Shown here piece by piece: positions 8,859-16,559 of a DNA stretch of 63,203 bases. Each line of letters opens with the position of its first letter. Within the stretch, counting starts at the first letter, position 1. The notes under the pieces were generated by a model. It saw nothing but the letters and a program-made list of their open reading frames with translations, was not told the origin of the DNA and did not search any database. Made by a program: the position numbers and the translations under genes. The stretch comes from Micromonospora sp. CPCC 205371 (GTDB lineage: Bacteria > Actinomycetota > Actinomycetes > Mycobacteriales > Micromonosporaceae), in NCBI RefSeq assembly GCF_026130045.1, contig NZ_JAIBNX010000016.1:1-63203 (forward strand), given 5' to 3'.

Positions 8859-9218
8859 GCGAGCAGCATGCCCGACCGACCTCAGCGTGTCAGCTCAGTA
8901 ACGGCGAGGCCGGCCTGGCGTGCCGGGTGACGTTGACAGCAGCCAGGCAGGTCGCGCTCCGACCAACGTCCACGGCAACGGTTCCCCAGACCGCCACCCC
9001 ACCGGGGCTCTTCGCGGCGCCGACCCTGCGGCGTCTTCCCCTCCGGCGCCCGGTGACGGCCGGGACGTACCCGGCGTGCACACGGGTCGGCACCTCCTGG
9101 CGGCACCGCACCGGAATGCGCCGATGTGGCCCCGGCGTGCCGGTCCCGTGCGACGATGGGCCCATCGGACCCCGGCCGTGCCAACGAAGCCGGACCGGCG
9201 TCCGCACGGGGGTGGCCG

Positions 9219-10667
9219 ATGCGCACCAGCGCGGGATCGCGGTACGTCTTCAAACGCTGCGGCTGCCGGACCACCGGGGGGTGCCCGCGGCTGCGCCGGC
9301 CAAACGGGTCGTGGAACCCCGGGCACGGCAGCTGGCACTACCGGCTCGAGCTGCCGCCCGGCGAGGCCGGCCGGCGCCGGCAGATGTGCCGCGGCGGCTA
9401 TCCCAGCCAGCGGGACGCGCTCGCCGCCCGCGACCACGCCCGGGCCCTGCTCGCCCTGGCCGCCGGCGACCCGGCCGCGACCGTCGAGGTGACCGGACTG
9501 ATCCTGGCCACCCGCCGCGGCCGACCGCTGCCGCCGGTCGAGACGGTCCGCACCCGGCTGGAGGCCCGCCGGGCGCCGGCCGGCACCACCACCGTCGCGG
9601 CGTACCTGGACCGGTGGCTGGCCCACCGGCCGGTGGACGAGAACACCCGCCGCACCTACGCCGGCCATATCCACGCCCACCTGGTCCCGCACCTCGGCCA
9701 GATCGCCCTGGACCGGCTGCGCCCGGACGACATCCGCGGCATGTTCACCGCCATCGAGGCGGCGAACGAGCGGCTCCGCGCCGCCCGCTGCGCCAAAAGC
9801 CCGGTGACGCGGCAGTCGGTGCGCGGCCGGCGGGTCACAGGCCCGGCCACCTGCCACCGGATCCGCGCGGTGCTCCGCGTCGCCCTCAACGACGCGGTCG
9901 CCGACGGCCTGATTCCCACCAACCCCGCCCGCGCGGTCCGGCTCCGGCCGGCGCGGCCGGCCCGGCCGCTGATGTGGACCGACCCGCGGGTGGACCGCTG
10001 GCGGGACACCGGCGAGGTCCCGGGACCGGTGATGGTCTGGACGCCCGAGCAGACCGGCGCTTTTCTGGACCACGCCGCCAGCCGCGACCCGGACCTGTAT
10101 CCGCTGTTCCATCTGATTGCCCACCGCGGGCTGCGCCGCGGCGAGGCCGTCGGCCTCCGCGACGCCGACACCCACCTCGAGCACGCGGAGATCACCATCA
10201 GCCAGCAGGTCACCACCGCCGGCGGCATCGTCCAGCGTAAGCCCCCGAAGAGCGACGCAGGCTCCCGGGGCGGCGGCCTCGCCGGCGGCCCCGTGGCCGT
10301 GGTGCGCGCCCACCGCGCCCACCGGCCGGCCACCCGCGACAGTGAGCTGTTCTTCGTCCGCCCGGACGGGCTGGCATGGCACCCGAACGCGGTCAGCCGC
10401 CGGTTCCGTCGCCTCATCGCCGACACGAGCCTGCCGCCGGTGCGGTTGCACGACCTGCGACACGGCGCCGCCACCCTCGCCTTGGCCGCCGGCGTCGACC
10501 TCAAGGTCGTCCAGGCCACCCTGGGCCACTCGACACTTGCCCTCACCGCCGACACGTACACCAGCGTGCTACCACAACTCGCGCAGGCCGCGGCCGAGGC
10601 CGTCGCCGCGTTCATCCCCCGACGCTCCCACCGTCCGCCCAGCGTGGACTCGCCGCTGGCGGCGTAA
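9219..10667 (+). CDS. Tyrosine-type site-specific integrase
   Basis: About 482 residues from the ATG at 9219 (MRTSAGSRYVFKRCGC), preceded by GGGGGTGG; the open frame starts earlier at 9126 but the conserved N-terminus is here. Order: an arm-binding zinc-ribbon-like start, an SAM-like core-binding domain (TTTVAAYLDRWLAHRPV), then the catalytic domain with R (HRGLRRGEAVGL), K (RKPPKSDAG), HDLRH, GHS and the tyrosine in TADTYTSV. The beta-hairpin after the lysine (GSRGGGLAGGPVAVVRAH) is shorter and more Gly-rich than usual. This fits phage- or ICE-type integrases of actinobacteria that insert at a chromosomal site. No tRNA gene is visible beside it, so the att site is not identified. Confidence 0.88.
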   Translation: MRTSAGSRYVFKRCGCRTTGGCPRLRRPNGSWNPGHGSWHYRLELPPGEAGRRRQMCRGGYPSQRDALAARDHARALLALAAGDPAATVEVTGLILATRRGRPLPPVETVRTRLEARRAPAGTTTVAAYLDRWLAHRPVDENTRRTYAGHIHAHLVPHLGQIALDRLRPDDIRGMFTAIEAANERLRAARCAKSPVTRQSVRGRRVTGPATCHRIRAVLRVALNDAVADGLIPTNPARAVRLRPARPARPLMWTDPRVDRWRDTGEVPGPVMVWTPEQTGAFLDHAASRDPDLYPLFHLIAHRGLRRGEAVGLRDADTHLEHAEITISQQVTTAGGIVQRKPPKSDAGSRGGGLAGGPVAVVRAHRAHRPATRDSELFFVRPDGLAWHPNAVSRRFRRLIADTSLPPVRLHDLRHGAATLALAAGVDLKVVQATLGHSTLALTADTYTSVLPQLAQAAAEAVAAFIPRRSHRPPSVDSPLAA

Positions 10668-10699
10668 CAGCGCCACGGACTGTGCCAGAGGGCGGGACT

Positions 10700-10909
10700 C
10701 GGAACCTGCTGTTCATCACCAACATGCCGCTATCGGCCGACGCCGGTCGTGGTGGTGCCGGCAGAGCCAACGAGCTGATTAGTGCCTTCACGTCCAAATA
10801 CGGCCTGAAGGATCGGGCGGTATGGCATGACGAACAGGTCTGCCGCTACCTCGACATCCACGACGGCATCCGGCGAACGTACTTCCACCGTCCGTTCGCG
10901 CTCGCCTGA
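10700..10909 (+). pseudogene. Remnant of a restriction-endonuclease/NACHT-type protein N-terminus
   Basis: Sixty-odd residues in one frame read NLLFITNMPLSADAGRGGAG, then NELISAFTSKYGLKDRAVWH and YLDIHDGIRRTYFH. The pattern 'I/VTNVxLS ... LGLKD ... W..D.....LD....IRR.Y' is seen near the N-terminus of large restriction-like proteins fused to NTPase modules. The fragment stops after about 70 residues and has no start of its own; it continues from DNA directly behind the integrase stop. I read it as the debris of a former defence gene. Confidence 0.5.
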
Positions 10910-11239
10910 GCCGGATGCCAATAGAGCGGCCCGTGGCCCGAAACGGGTGACCTATCGCGGCGCCGCGCGAGCGGGGAGCGCCTCTTGCTGGTGATCGATG
11001 GCATTCGTCCAGGTCAGAGGGTGAATGGGTGACACACGGATTCCTAAACCGTCGAGCCGATCTTGACCGCAGGCCGCTGGCCTGCGATTTCTTTCCTGGT
11101 GCCGGCGGCGAGGGTCAGAATGTGCTCGCCTGTCGGCGCCGCCCGCGGGTTCCTCCGATATTGCCGTGGGCACCCGGGTGCGGGGCGGCGGTCATGGCGG
11201 ACGGGGCCTGGCGATCGTGGCCGCCGCGCCGGCGTCCAG
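10910..11239. other. No gene seen
   Basis: Short frames on both strands only, with no plausible start or conserved segment. From about 11150 the DNA begins to resemble the region upstream of the intact integrase. Confidence 0.4.
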
Positions 11240-11345
11240 GTAGGGGTGGGCGATGCGCGCCAGGCCGGGCTGGCGGCACGTGTTCAAGCGGTGCGGCTGC
11301 CGCACCGGCGGGCTCGAGCTGCCGCCGGCGGGGCGTGGGCGCCAC
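11240..11345 (+). pseudogene. Second, degenerate copy of the integrase 5' end
   Basis: The frame from the ATG at 11253 reads MRARPGWRHVFKRCGC, against MRTSAGSRYVFKRCGC at 9219, and ends with GGLELPPAG, against YRLELPPGE in the intact gene; the intervening residues are deleted. The DNA just upstream also matches (GGGGTGGGCGATGCGCGCC against GGGGTGGCCGATGCGCACC). It is a truncated relative of the integrase gene left about 2 kb downstream of the intact one, which points to an earlier insertion or tandem element. Confidence 0.65.
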
Positions 11346-11399
11346 TGCTTGGAGGGCGCCGGACCCTGGTCGGGTCGACCACAGTTGGCGTGTACCTGG

Positions 11400-11478
11400 T
11401 GTGGTCGCGGTGGACGGCTCGTCCCGTTCGGCCAGGTCGGCCCAGTCCCGCAGGCTAGCCGGCGCGCTGCACACCCGC
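11400..11478 (-). pseudogene. Degenerate 5' end of a second ankyrin-type gene
   Basis: On the minus strand a frame starts MPERVCSAPASLRDWADLAE, resembling MPERVWDGVTRCATLSGWAA of the ankyrin protein at 4776. Both have GGCAT preceded by the same TGAGCGGGTGT-like stretch. Only about 25 codons match before the frame loses similarity, directly next to the integrase fragment. Taken with the preceding entry, the two fragments look like the joined ends of a deleted element. Confidence 0.45.
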
Positions 11479-11517
11479 TCAGGCATCCGAGGGAGTAACC
11501 AGTCGTAGACTGACGCC

Positions 11518-11727
11518 GTGCCACGGCTGATGGACGCGGACCGAAGTACTCGAGGGATGGCTGAGCTGTGCGCGCTAACGCGACGCAAGCCCCTATTGGA
11601 CCAGCAGTGCCGCGCTCCCGTGCCGCCTGGTCCAGTGATCAACATCGACCAAGGACGATACGAACTGTTGCTCTGCTGTGGCATCGAGACGCGGCGAGCT
11701 GAGCGATCGATAGGATCAGGACGATGA
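11518..11727 (+). CDS. Possible 69-residue ORF coupled to brxA
   Basis: A GTG-started frame whose stop overlaps the brxA start as ATGA. It encodes no recognisable domain (contains GPVINIDQGRYELLLCCGI), and its third-position GC is lower than in the neighbouring genes, so it may be chance. If real it would couple brxA translation to an upstream reading. No WYL-type regulator (BrxR) is visible in this position. Confidence 0.25.
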   Translation: MPRLMDADRSTRGMAELCALTRRKPLLDQQCRAPVPPGPVINIDQGRYELLLCCGIETRRAERSIGSGR

Positions 11728-12530
11728 CGGTCGCGGAAGCTGTCTCCGCCACCCAGAGCAGCACCGAAATCGTCGCGGGCGACGTGCCCGGTGGCCCCAG
11801 CACGAGTCAGACGATCATGGTCTCAAGTCTGCGGCGACTGCTCGCCAATCTTCCCCCCGACGCACTACCAGACGCGTATCGAGCTGCAGTGATGGACGAG
11901 AACGTGCTCGGCAAGCAGACGGTGAGCGCCCGAGAATGGGCATTTCGACAGCTCCGCCGGTTCTACGCACTCGACCCCAATTCTGTGCTGTTCCGGGCTC
12001 TTCGGGACCTCTGGGATCACGAGAAGTCGGGTCAACCACTGCTCGCGATCCTCTGCGCACTCGCGCGCGACCCGGTTCTGCGTGCCACTGCCCAGGTGAT
12101 CATCAGCACCGATGCCGGCGGCATCGTCGGTCCGAGCGAGTTCGAAGCGGCGATCGAGGCGAGGTTCCCCGGCGCCTACAAGGAGAACACCCGGCACACG
12201 ACCGCGCAGAAGGTGGCGTCGTCCTGGAGTCAATCCGGACATCTGTACCAGAAGAAGCCCGGGACCAAGGTACGGACGCGGGTTCGCCCGACAGCAGCAG
12301 TCACTGCGTACGCGCTGATGCTCGGCTATCTGGAGGGCGCACGGGGGCAAGCCCTCCTGGATACGCTGTGGGTACAAATGCTCGACCAGCCCACGTCGCA
12401 TCTTATGGATCTGGCGGCAACTGCCTCTCAGTTCGGGATGCTGGAGTTCCGCCACGCTGGCGGTGTAGTAGAGATAACCTTCCATCAACTCCTGCGCTCG
12501 TTCAACGGCGCGCAAGGGGCAATGCAATGA
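11724..12530 (+). CDS. brxA: BREX protein BrxA
   Basis: A 268-residue protein; typical BrxA (DUF1819) is about 200. Conserved landmarks are NVLGKQTVSAREWAFRQLRR, FYALDPNSVLFRALRDLW, PLLAILCALARDPVLRATA, TAQKVASSWSQSGHL and GVVEITFHQLLRSF. BrxA is a small helical DNA-binding protein required for BREX defence in several systems. The extra N-terminal 30 residues are Ser/Thr-rich and probably flexible. It is the first confident gene of the operon, and its stop overlaps the brxB start by ATGA. The ATG at 11724 has AGGATCAGGACG just upstream as a weak ribosome binding site. Confidence 0.78.
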   Translation: MTVAEAVSATQSSTEIVAGDVPGGPSTSQTIMVSSLRRLLANLPPDALPDAYRAAVMDENVLGKQTVSAREWAFRQLRRFYALDPNSVLFRALRDLWDHEKSGQPLLAILCALARDPVLRATAQVIISTDAGGIVGPSEFEAAIEARFPGAYKENTRHTTAQKVASSWSQSGHLYQKKPGTKVRTRVRPTAAVTAYALMLGYLEGARGQALLDTLWVQMLDQPTSHLMDLAATASQFGMLEFRHAGGVVEITFHQLLRSFNGAQGAMQ

Positions 12531-13087
12531 ACTACATCGAGGGCTTGCTAGCTGCGTACTCGAGGTTCGTTAGCCTTCCGTGGCAACAGAACCTGGCGCC
12601 GCCGCAGCGGGTGTTGATGGCGGTGTACCCGCCAGAGTTGGAACGGCGTCTTCGGCTCCACCTTCCGGCGTTCAAAGCCTCCACGATCAAGGCGCAGCAC
12701 GGCTGGAACGAGATCGACATCACCTCCTCATTCGAGACGTGGATGGCCAATCACGACTATCGCGAAGCCTACTTCGAAGATCCGGAACTGCTCGAGACGG
12801 CGTTACCAGCATTCGCAAACCACTTAGTGACCATGGTGAGAGCGCAACTTGCGACCTGCGACGCGGTTGACGGGGTCGTCGGTTTGGTGGGCGCAGGTAC
12901 ACTCTTTGGCCTCGGAGGCGCCGTGAAGGTGTCCGCTCTCCTCAACGGCGTGAACGACGCGATTGCGGGTCGGATGCTTGTCTTCTTTCCCGGCGAGCAC
13001 GAGGGGAACAGCTACCGCCTGCTCGACGCCAGGGACGGATGGAATTACCTGGCGACGCCGATCACGCCTAACGGGAGCGGTCGATGA
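12527..13087 (+). CDS. brxB: BREX protein BrxB
   Basis: A 186-residue protein of the DUF1788 family. It contains the typical YPPELERRLRLHLPAF, NEIDITSSFETWMA and YREAYFEDPELLE segments, then a C-terminal strand region GRMLVFFPGEHEGNSYRLLD, DGWNYLATPI. BrxB is a core BREX component without a known enzymatic activity; it is required together with BrxC for protection. It overlaps brxA upstream and brxC downstream by four bases each (ATGA), so all three are translationally coupled. The longer open frame from 11936 is out-of-frame brxA sequence and is not part of the gene. Confidence 0.88.
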   Translation: MNYIEGLLAAYSRFVSLPWQQNLAPPQRVLMAVYPPELERRLRLHLPAFKASTIKAQHGWNEIDITSSFETWMANHDYREAYFEDPELLETALPAFANHLVTMVRAQLATCDAVDGVVGLVGAGTLFGLGGAVKVSALLNGVNDAIAGRMLVFFPGEHEGNSYRLLDARDGWNYLATPITPNGSGR

Positions 13088-16000
13088 CGATCACCAATCG
13101 AGAGCTCTTCCACCATGATCCGACCGAGACGAAGATACCGAACGATGGCGTGGCCAAGGTGGTCCGCCCTGAGACCGACCAGCAGTGGGACGTACTGCGG
13201 TGGGAGCTGCGCAGCTTTGTATGCGACGGTCAATACTCGCGTGGCCTTGAGCGCATCCTCGACAGCTTCCTCATCAATCTGAGTCAGGCCCAGCAGCCGG
13301 CAGTTTGGGTTAGCGGCTTCTACGGTAGCGGCAAGTCGCACCTCGTGCGGGTGCTTGAGCACCTGTGGCGCGACGTTGAATTGCCCACACGCGAGCGAGC
13401 CCGCGACCTCGTGACGCTTCCCGAGGAGGTTCGCGACCACCTCACCGAACTCTCCACCGCCGGCAAGCGACTCGGCGGCCTCTGGTCAGCTGCCGGCACC
13501 CTCGCCGCTGGCAAGAGCGACGCCGTCCGGCTGGCTTTCCTCTCGGTGCTCTTCGCGAGCGCCGGCTTGCCCGAGGAGTACGCACGTGCTCGGTTCGTGA
13601 TCTGGGCCAGGGAGAACGACTACCTCGACGCGGTGCGAACCGCGGTCGAAGCCGAGGGACGCACCTTCAGCAAGGAGATCCACGACCTCTACGTGTCGCC
13701 GGTGATCGCCAAAGCCCTCCTTGTTGCCGATCCGACGCTCGGCGACTCGGTCAAGGACGTTCGCGATCTACTCAGGACACAGTTCCCACCTACGGCCAAG
13801 GACGTTACTGACGACGAAATGTTCGACGTTGTGGATGACGTCCTTCGGCTCCAGTCGACCTCCGACGGCAAGCTACCGCTCACACTCGTTGTACTCGATG
13901 AGATGCAGCAGTACATCGGCGACGACAACGAGAAGGCACTCGCCGTGCAGAACATCGCCGAGGGCTGCTCGGCCCGATTCAAGAGTCAGATACTCTTCGT
14001 CGCAACTGGCCAGAGCGCTCTCACAGCGACCCCGACGCTGCAGAAGCTGACCGATCGCTTCACCGTTCCTGTCGCGTTGTCCGACAAGGACGTCGAGACC
14101 GTCGTTCGCGAGGTCGTGCTTCGCAAGAAGCCCGAGTGCGTCCCGAGACTCAAGTCGACCCTTGACTCGGTGAGCGGGGAGATCGACAAGCACCTCGGCG
14201 GCACCCAGCTTGCCCCCAAGGCGGCCGACAAGCCGGACCTCGTGCCCGACTACCCCCTGCTTCCGACACGCCGACGGTTCTGGGAGCTCGCGTTGCGGGC
14301 CATCGACCGGGCAGGCAAGGCAGGCGTGCTTCGCACCCAGCTTCGGATAGTCCACGAGGCCGCGGCGCGTGTCGCAGGCAAGCGGGTCGGCCACGTGGTC
14401 GGCGCCGACTTCCTCTACGACGAGCAGTCGCCCGGGATGCTGCAGAGTGGGGTTCTTCTCAAGGAGATTGATGAGCTCATTCGCAGTCTTCGCTCCGACG
14501 GCCGCGATGGCGAGCTGAAGTCCCGCATCTGTGCACTCACGTTCCTTATCTCGCAGATTCCCGCTCGCACCATCAGCGGTGAGACTGGCCTGCGCGCGAC
14601 GTCGCCGTTCCTCGCCGACTTCCTGGTCGAGGATCTCGCCGACGACGGAGCGCGGCTGCGCAAACGAGTCCCGGAACTGCTCGACGAGCTTGTCAGCGAA
14701 GGCCGCCTCATGCGCATCGATGACGAGTACCGCCTGCAGACTGAGGAAGGCGCCGAGTGGGAGAAGGACTACCGCAGCCGGCTGGCCGTCGTCCGAGACG
14801 ACGCCACGCGCCTTAACCAGCTCCGCAGCGAACGGCTCAGCGCCGCTGTCGACACCGCGCTCGGCGGACTCAAGTTGACCCACGGCGCCAGCAAGACGCC
14901 CCGCAGGATCCACGTTCACTGGGGCCAGGACGAGCCGGTGCGAGGCGAGGGCGACGTCCCGGTGTGGGTCCGGGATGAGTGGTCGGTCACCGAGTCGACC
15001 GTGAAAAGGGCCGCTGCGGAAGCCGGCGACGAGAGCCCGATCGTGTTTGTCCTTCTTCCCAAACATGAGGTCGACCAGATCAAGGAGACCTTGGCGAGCC
15101 ACGCTGCGGCCGAAGAGACGCTTCGGCGGCCGACACCGCAGACCGATGAGGGCAGGGCCGCCCAGCGAGCTATGCAGACAAGGCTGACGATCGATGACGA
15201 ACGGCTGACAACTCTGTTCCAGGGAGTTGTGGCACGTGCCCGCGTCTTCCAGGGTGGCGGTGCGGAGGTTACGACCTCGAATTTGGGTCTGGCGGTCGAG
15301 ACAGCGGCGAACCGGTCGCTTATCCGCCTATTCCCAAAGTTTCGGGCCGGTGATAACGCGAACTGGAGCAAGGTCGTCACGAAGGCGCGTGAGGGCGCGC
15401 CCGACGCGCTCGATGCGGTGGGCCACCACGGCGAGCCCACAACGAACGTGGTCTGCAAGGAGGTTCTGGCCGCTATCAGTCCCGGGGGCACAAAAGGCAC
15501 CGAGCTGCAGAAGCGCTTCGCGGCGCCCCCGTTCGGCTGGCCGAAAGACGCCGTCAACGGTGCGATATTCACGCTGATTGCCGCAGGCAACGTCCGGGCA
15601 GTGCTGGACGGCAAGGACCTCGCTGGTACCAAAGAACTGCCGCCGAATCAGATCGGCAAGGTCGCACTTTACAAAGAGGACGAGCCACCCACCGTGGGCC
15701 AGCGCCTGGCTGTCAAAGGACTGCTCGCCGCCGCCGGCATCCCCTATGAAGCCGGGCAGGAGGGCGCCCAGCTCTCCGCGCTCCTACAGCGAATCAAAGA
15801 TCTTGCCTCCCGAGCCGGCGGGTCGCCGCCCTTGCCTGAACGGCCGGACACGGACCATCTCGACGCCCTTCTCGCCCTTGGCGGGAACCAGCGATTCCGC
15901 GCCGTCGCCGACGACCACGACCACCTCAGCTCTGACTTGGATCGCTGGCGAGCCGCCGACCAGCGGCGGGAAAAGCGAGAGAGCGAATGGCACGATCTGC

Positions 16001-16551
16001 TGCGCCTCTTGCGGCACGCCGACGGATTGTCTGTTGCCACGAGCGTGTTACCGGGCGTCGCAGCAGTTCGCGACGGGCGCCAGCTCCTTGACGATCCCAA
16101 TCCCCTTGCGCTGTTGCTCGCCGAGCTGACCACCGCCCTTCGCCACGAAGTTACCCGCCTCGCTGAACAGCTTGCCGATGCTCAGCGCCAAGCGATCGCC
16201 GATCTCGAGGCGTGGGGCGAGTGGGCGAAGCTCGATCCGGCCGATCGCGACGCCATCATCGCCGACGCCAAGCTCGTCGCGGCCAAAGCGCCGGATCTAG
16301 GCACCGAGGCCAAACTCCTCGAAGCACTCGACTCGACGCCTCTCAACTCGTGGCAGGACCGCATCAGCCTCGTGCCGGGCCGCCGCGATCAGGCTCGCCA
16401 GCGCGCCGCTAAACTGCTCGAACCCGAGAGTGTCGCCATCACCGCACCATCGGCCACCATCAAGGACAACAGGGACCTCGACAGCTATTTGGAAACGCTG
16501 CGGGTCCGGGTGCAGCCCCACCTTGACGCCCACAAGACCGTGATCATCTGA
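13084..16551 (+). CDS. brxC: BREX P-loop ATPase BrxC
   Basis: A 1155-residue protein of the BrxC/PglY family. The N-terminus (NRELFHHDPTETKIPNDGVA) is the standard start. Walker A is GFYGSGKSHLV near residues 79-89; the Walker B-like LVVLDEMQQYIGDDNE lies near residue 275. A long helical tail follows (ERLAVV-type repeats, LAEQLADAQRQAIADLEAW). BrxC is the large STAND/AAA-like ATPase required for both phage exclusion and methylation in BREX. It overlaps brxB by ATGA and ends eight bases before pglX. Codon use is more even here than in the middle of pglX. Confidence 0.92.
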   Translation: MTITNRELFHHDPTETKIPNDGVAKVVRPETDQQWDVLRWELRSFVCDGQYSRGLERILDSFLINLSQAQQPAVWVSGFYGSGKSHLVRVLEHLWRDVELPTRERARDLVTLPEEVRDHLTELSTAGKRLGGLWSAAGTLAAGKSDAVRLAFLSVLFASAGLPEEYARARFVIWARENDYLDAVRTAVEAEGRTFSKEIHDLYVSPVIAKALLVADPTLGDSVKDVRDLLRTQFPPTAKDVTDDEMFDVVDDVLRLQSTSDGKLPLTLVVLDEMQQYIGDDNEKALAVQNIAEGCSARFKSQILFVATGQSALTATPTLQKLTDRFTVPVALSDKDVETVVREVVLRKKPECVPRLKSTLDSVSGEIDKHLGGTQLAPKAADKPDLVPDYPLLPTRRRFWELALRAIDRAGKAGVLRTQLRIVHEAAARVAGKRVGHVVGADFLYDEQSPGMLQSGVLLKEIDELIRSLRSDGRDGELKSRICALTFLISQIPARTISGETGLRATSPFLADFLVEDLADDGARLRKRVPELLDELVSEGRLMRIDDEYRLQTEEGAEWEKDYRSRLAVVRDDATRLNQLRSERLSAAVDTALGGLKLTHGASKTPRRIHVHWGQDEPVRGEGDVPVWVRDEWSVTESTVKRAAAEAGDESPIVFVLLPKHEVDQIKETLASHAAAEETLRRPTPQTDEGRAAQRAMQTRLTIDDERLTTLFQGVVARARVFQGGGAEVTTSNLGLAVETAANRSLIRLFPKFRAGDNANWSKVVTKAREGAPDALDAVGHHGEPTTNVVCKEVLAAISPGGTKGTELQKRFAAPPFGWPKDAVNGAIFTLIAAGNVRAVLDGKDLAGTKELPPNQIGKVALYKEDEPPTVGQRLAVKGLLAAAGIPYEAGQEGAQLSALLQRIKDLASRAGGSPPLPERPDTDHLDALLALGGNQRFRAVADDHDHLSSDLDRWRAADQRREKRESEWHDLLRLLRHADGLSVATSVLPGVAAVRDGRQLLDDPNPLALLLAELTTALRHEVTRLAEQLADAQRQAIADLEAWGEWAKLDPADRDAIIADAKLVAAKAPDLGTEAKLLEALDSTPLNSWQDRISLVPGRRDQARQRAAKLLEPESVAITAPSATIKDNRDLDSYLETLRVRVQPHLDAHKTVII

Positions 16552-16559
16552 GGCTGGAC

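Noticed and set aside
8471-10240. Long + frame of 589 residues overlapping the integrase
   Set aside because: Arg/Pro-rich shadow of the high-GC integrase and neighbouring genes; the integrase motifs are in the other frame.
8895-10529. Long - frame of 544 residues opposite the integrase
   Set aside because: Antisense shadow with Gly/Val/Ala-rich composition and no conserved motif.
11030-11075. Possible tRNA fragment as attachment site near the integrase
   Set aside because: A stretch with CGGATTCCTAAACCG looks like an anticodon arm at first, but no acceptor or T arm can be folded around it.
13873-15102. 409-residue - frame within brxC
   Set aside because: Antisense to a well-supported P-loop ATPase; no domain.
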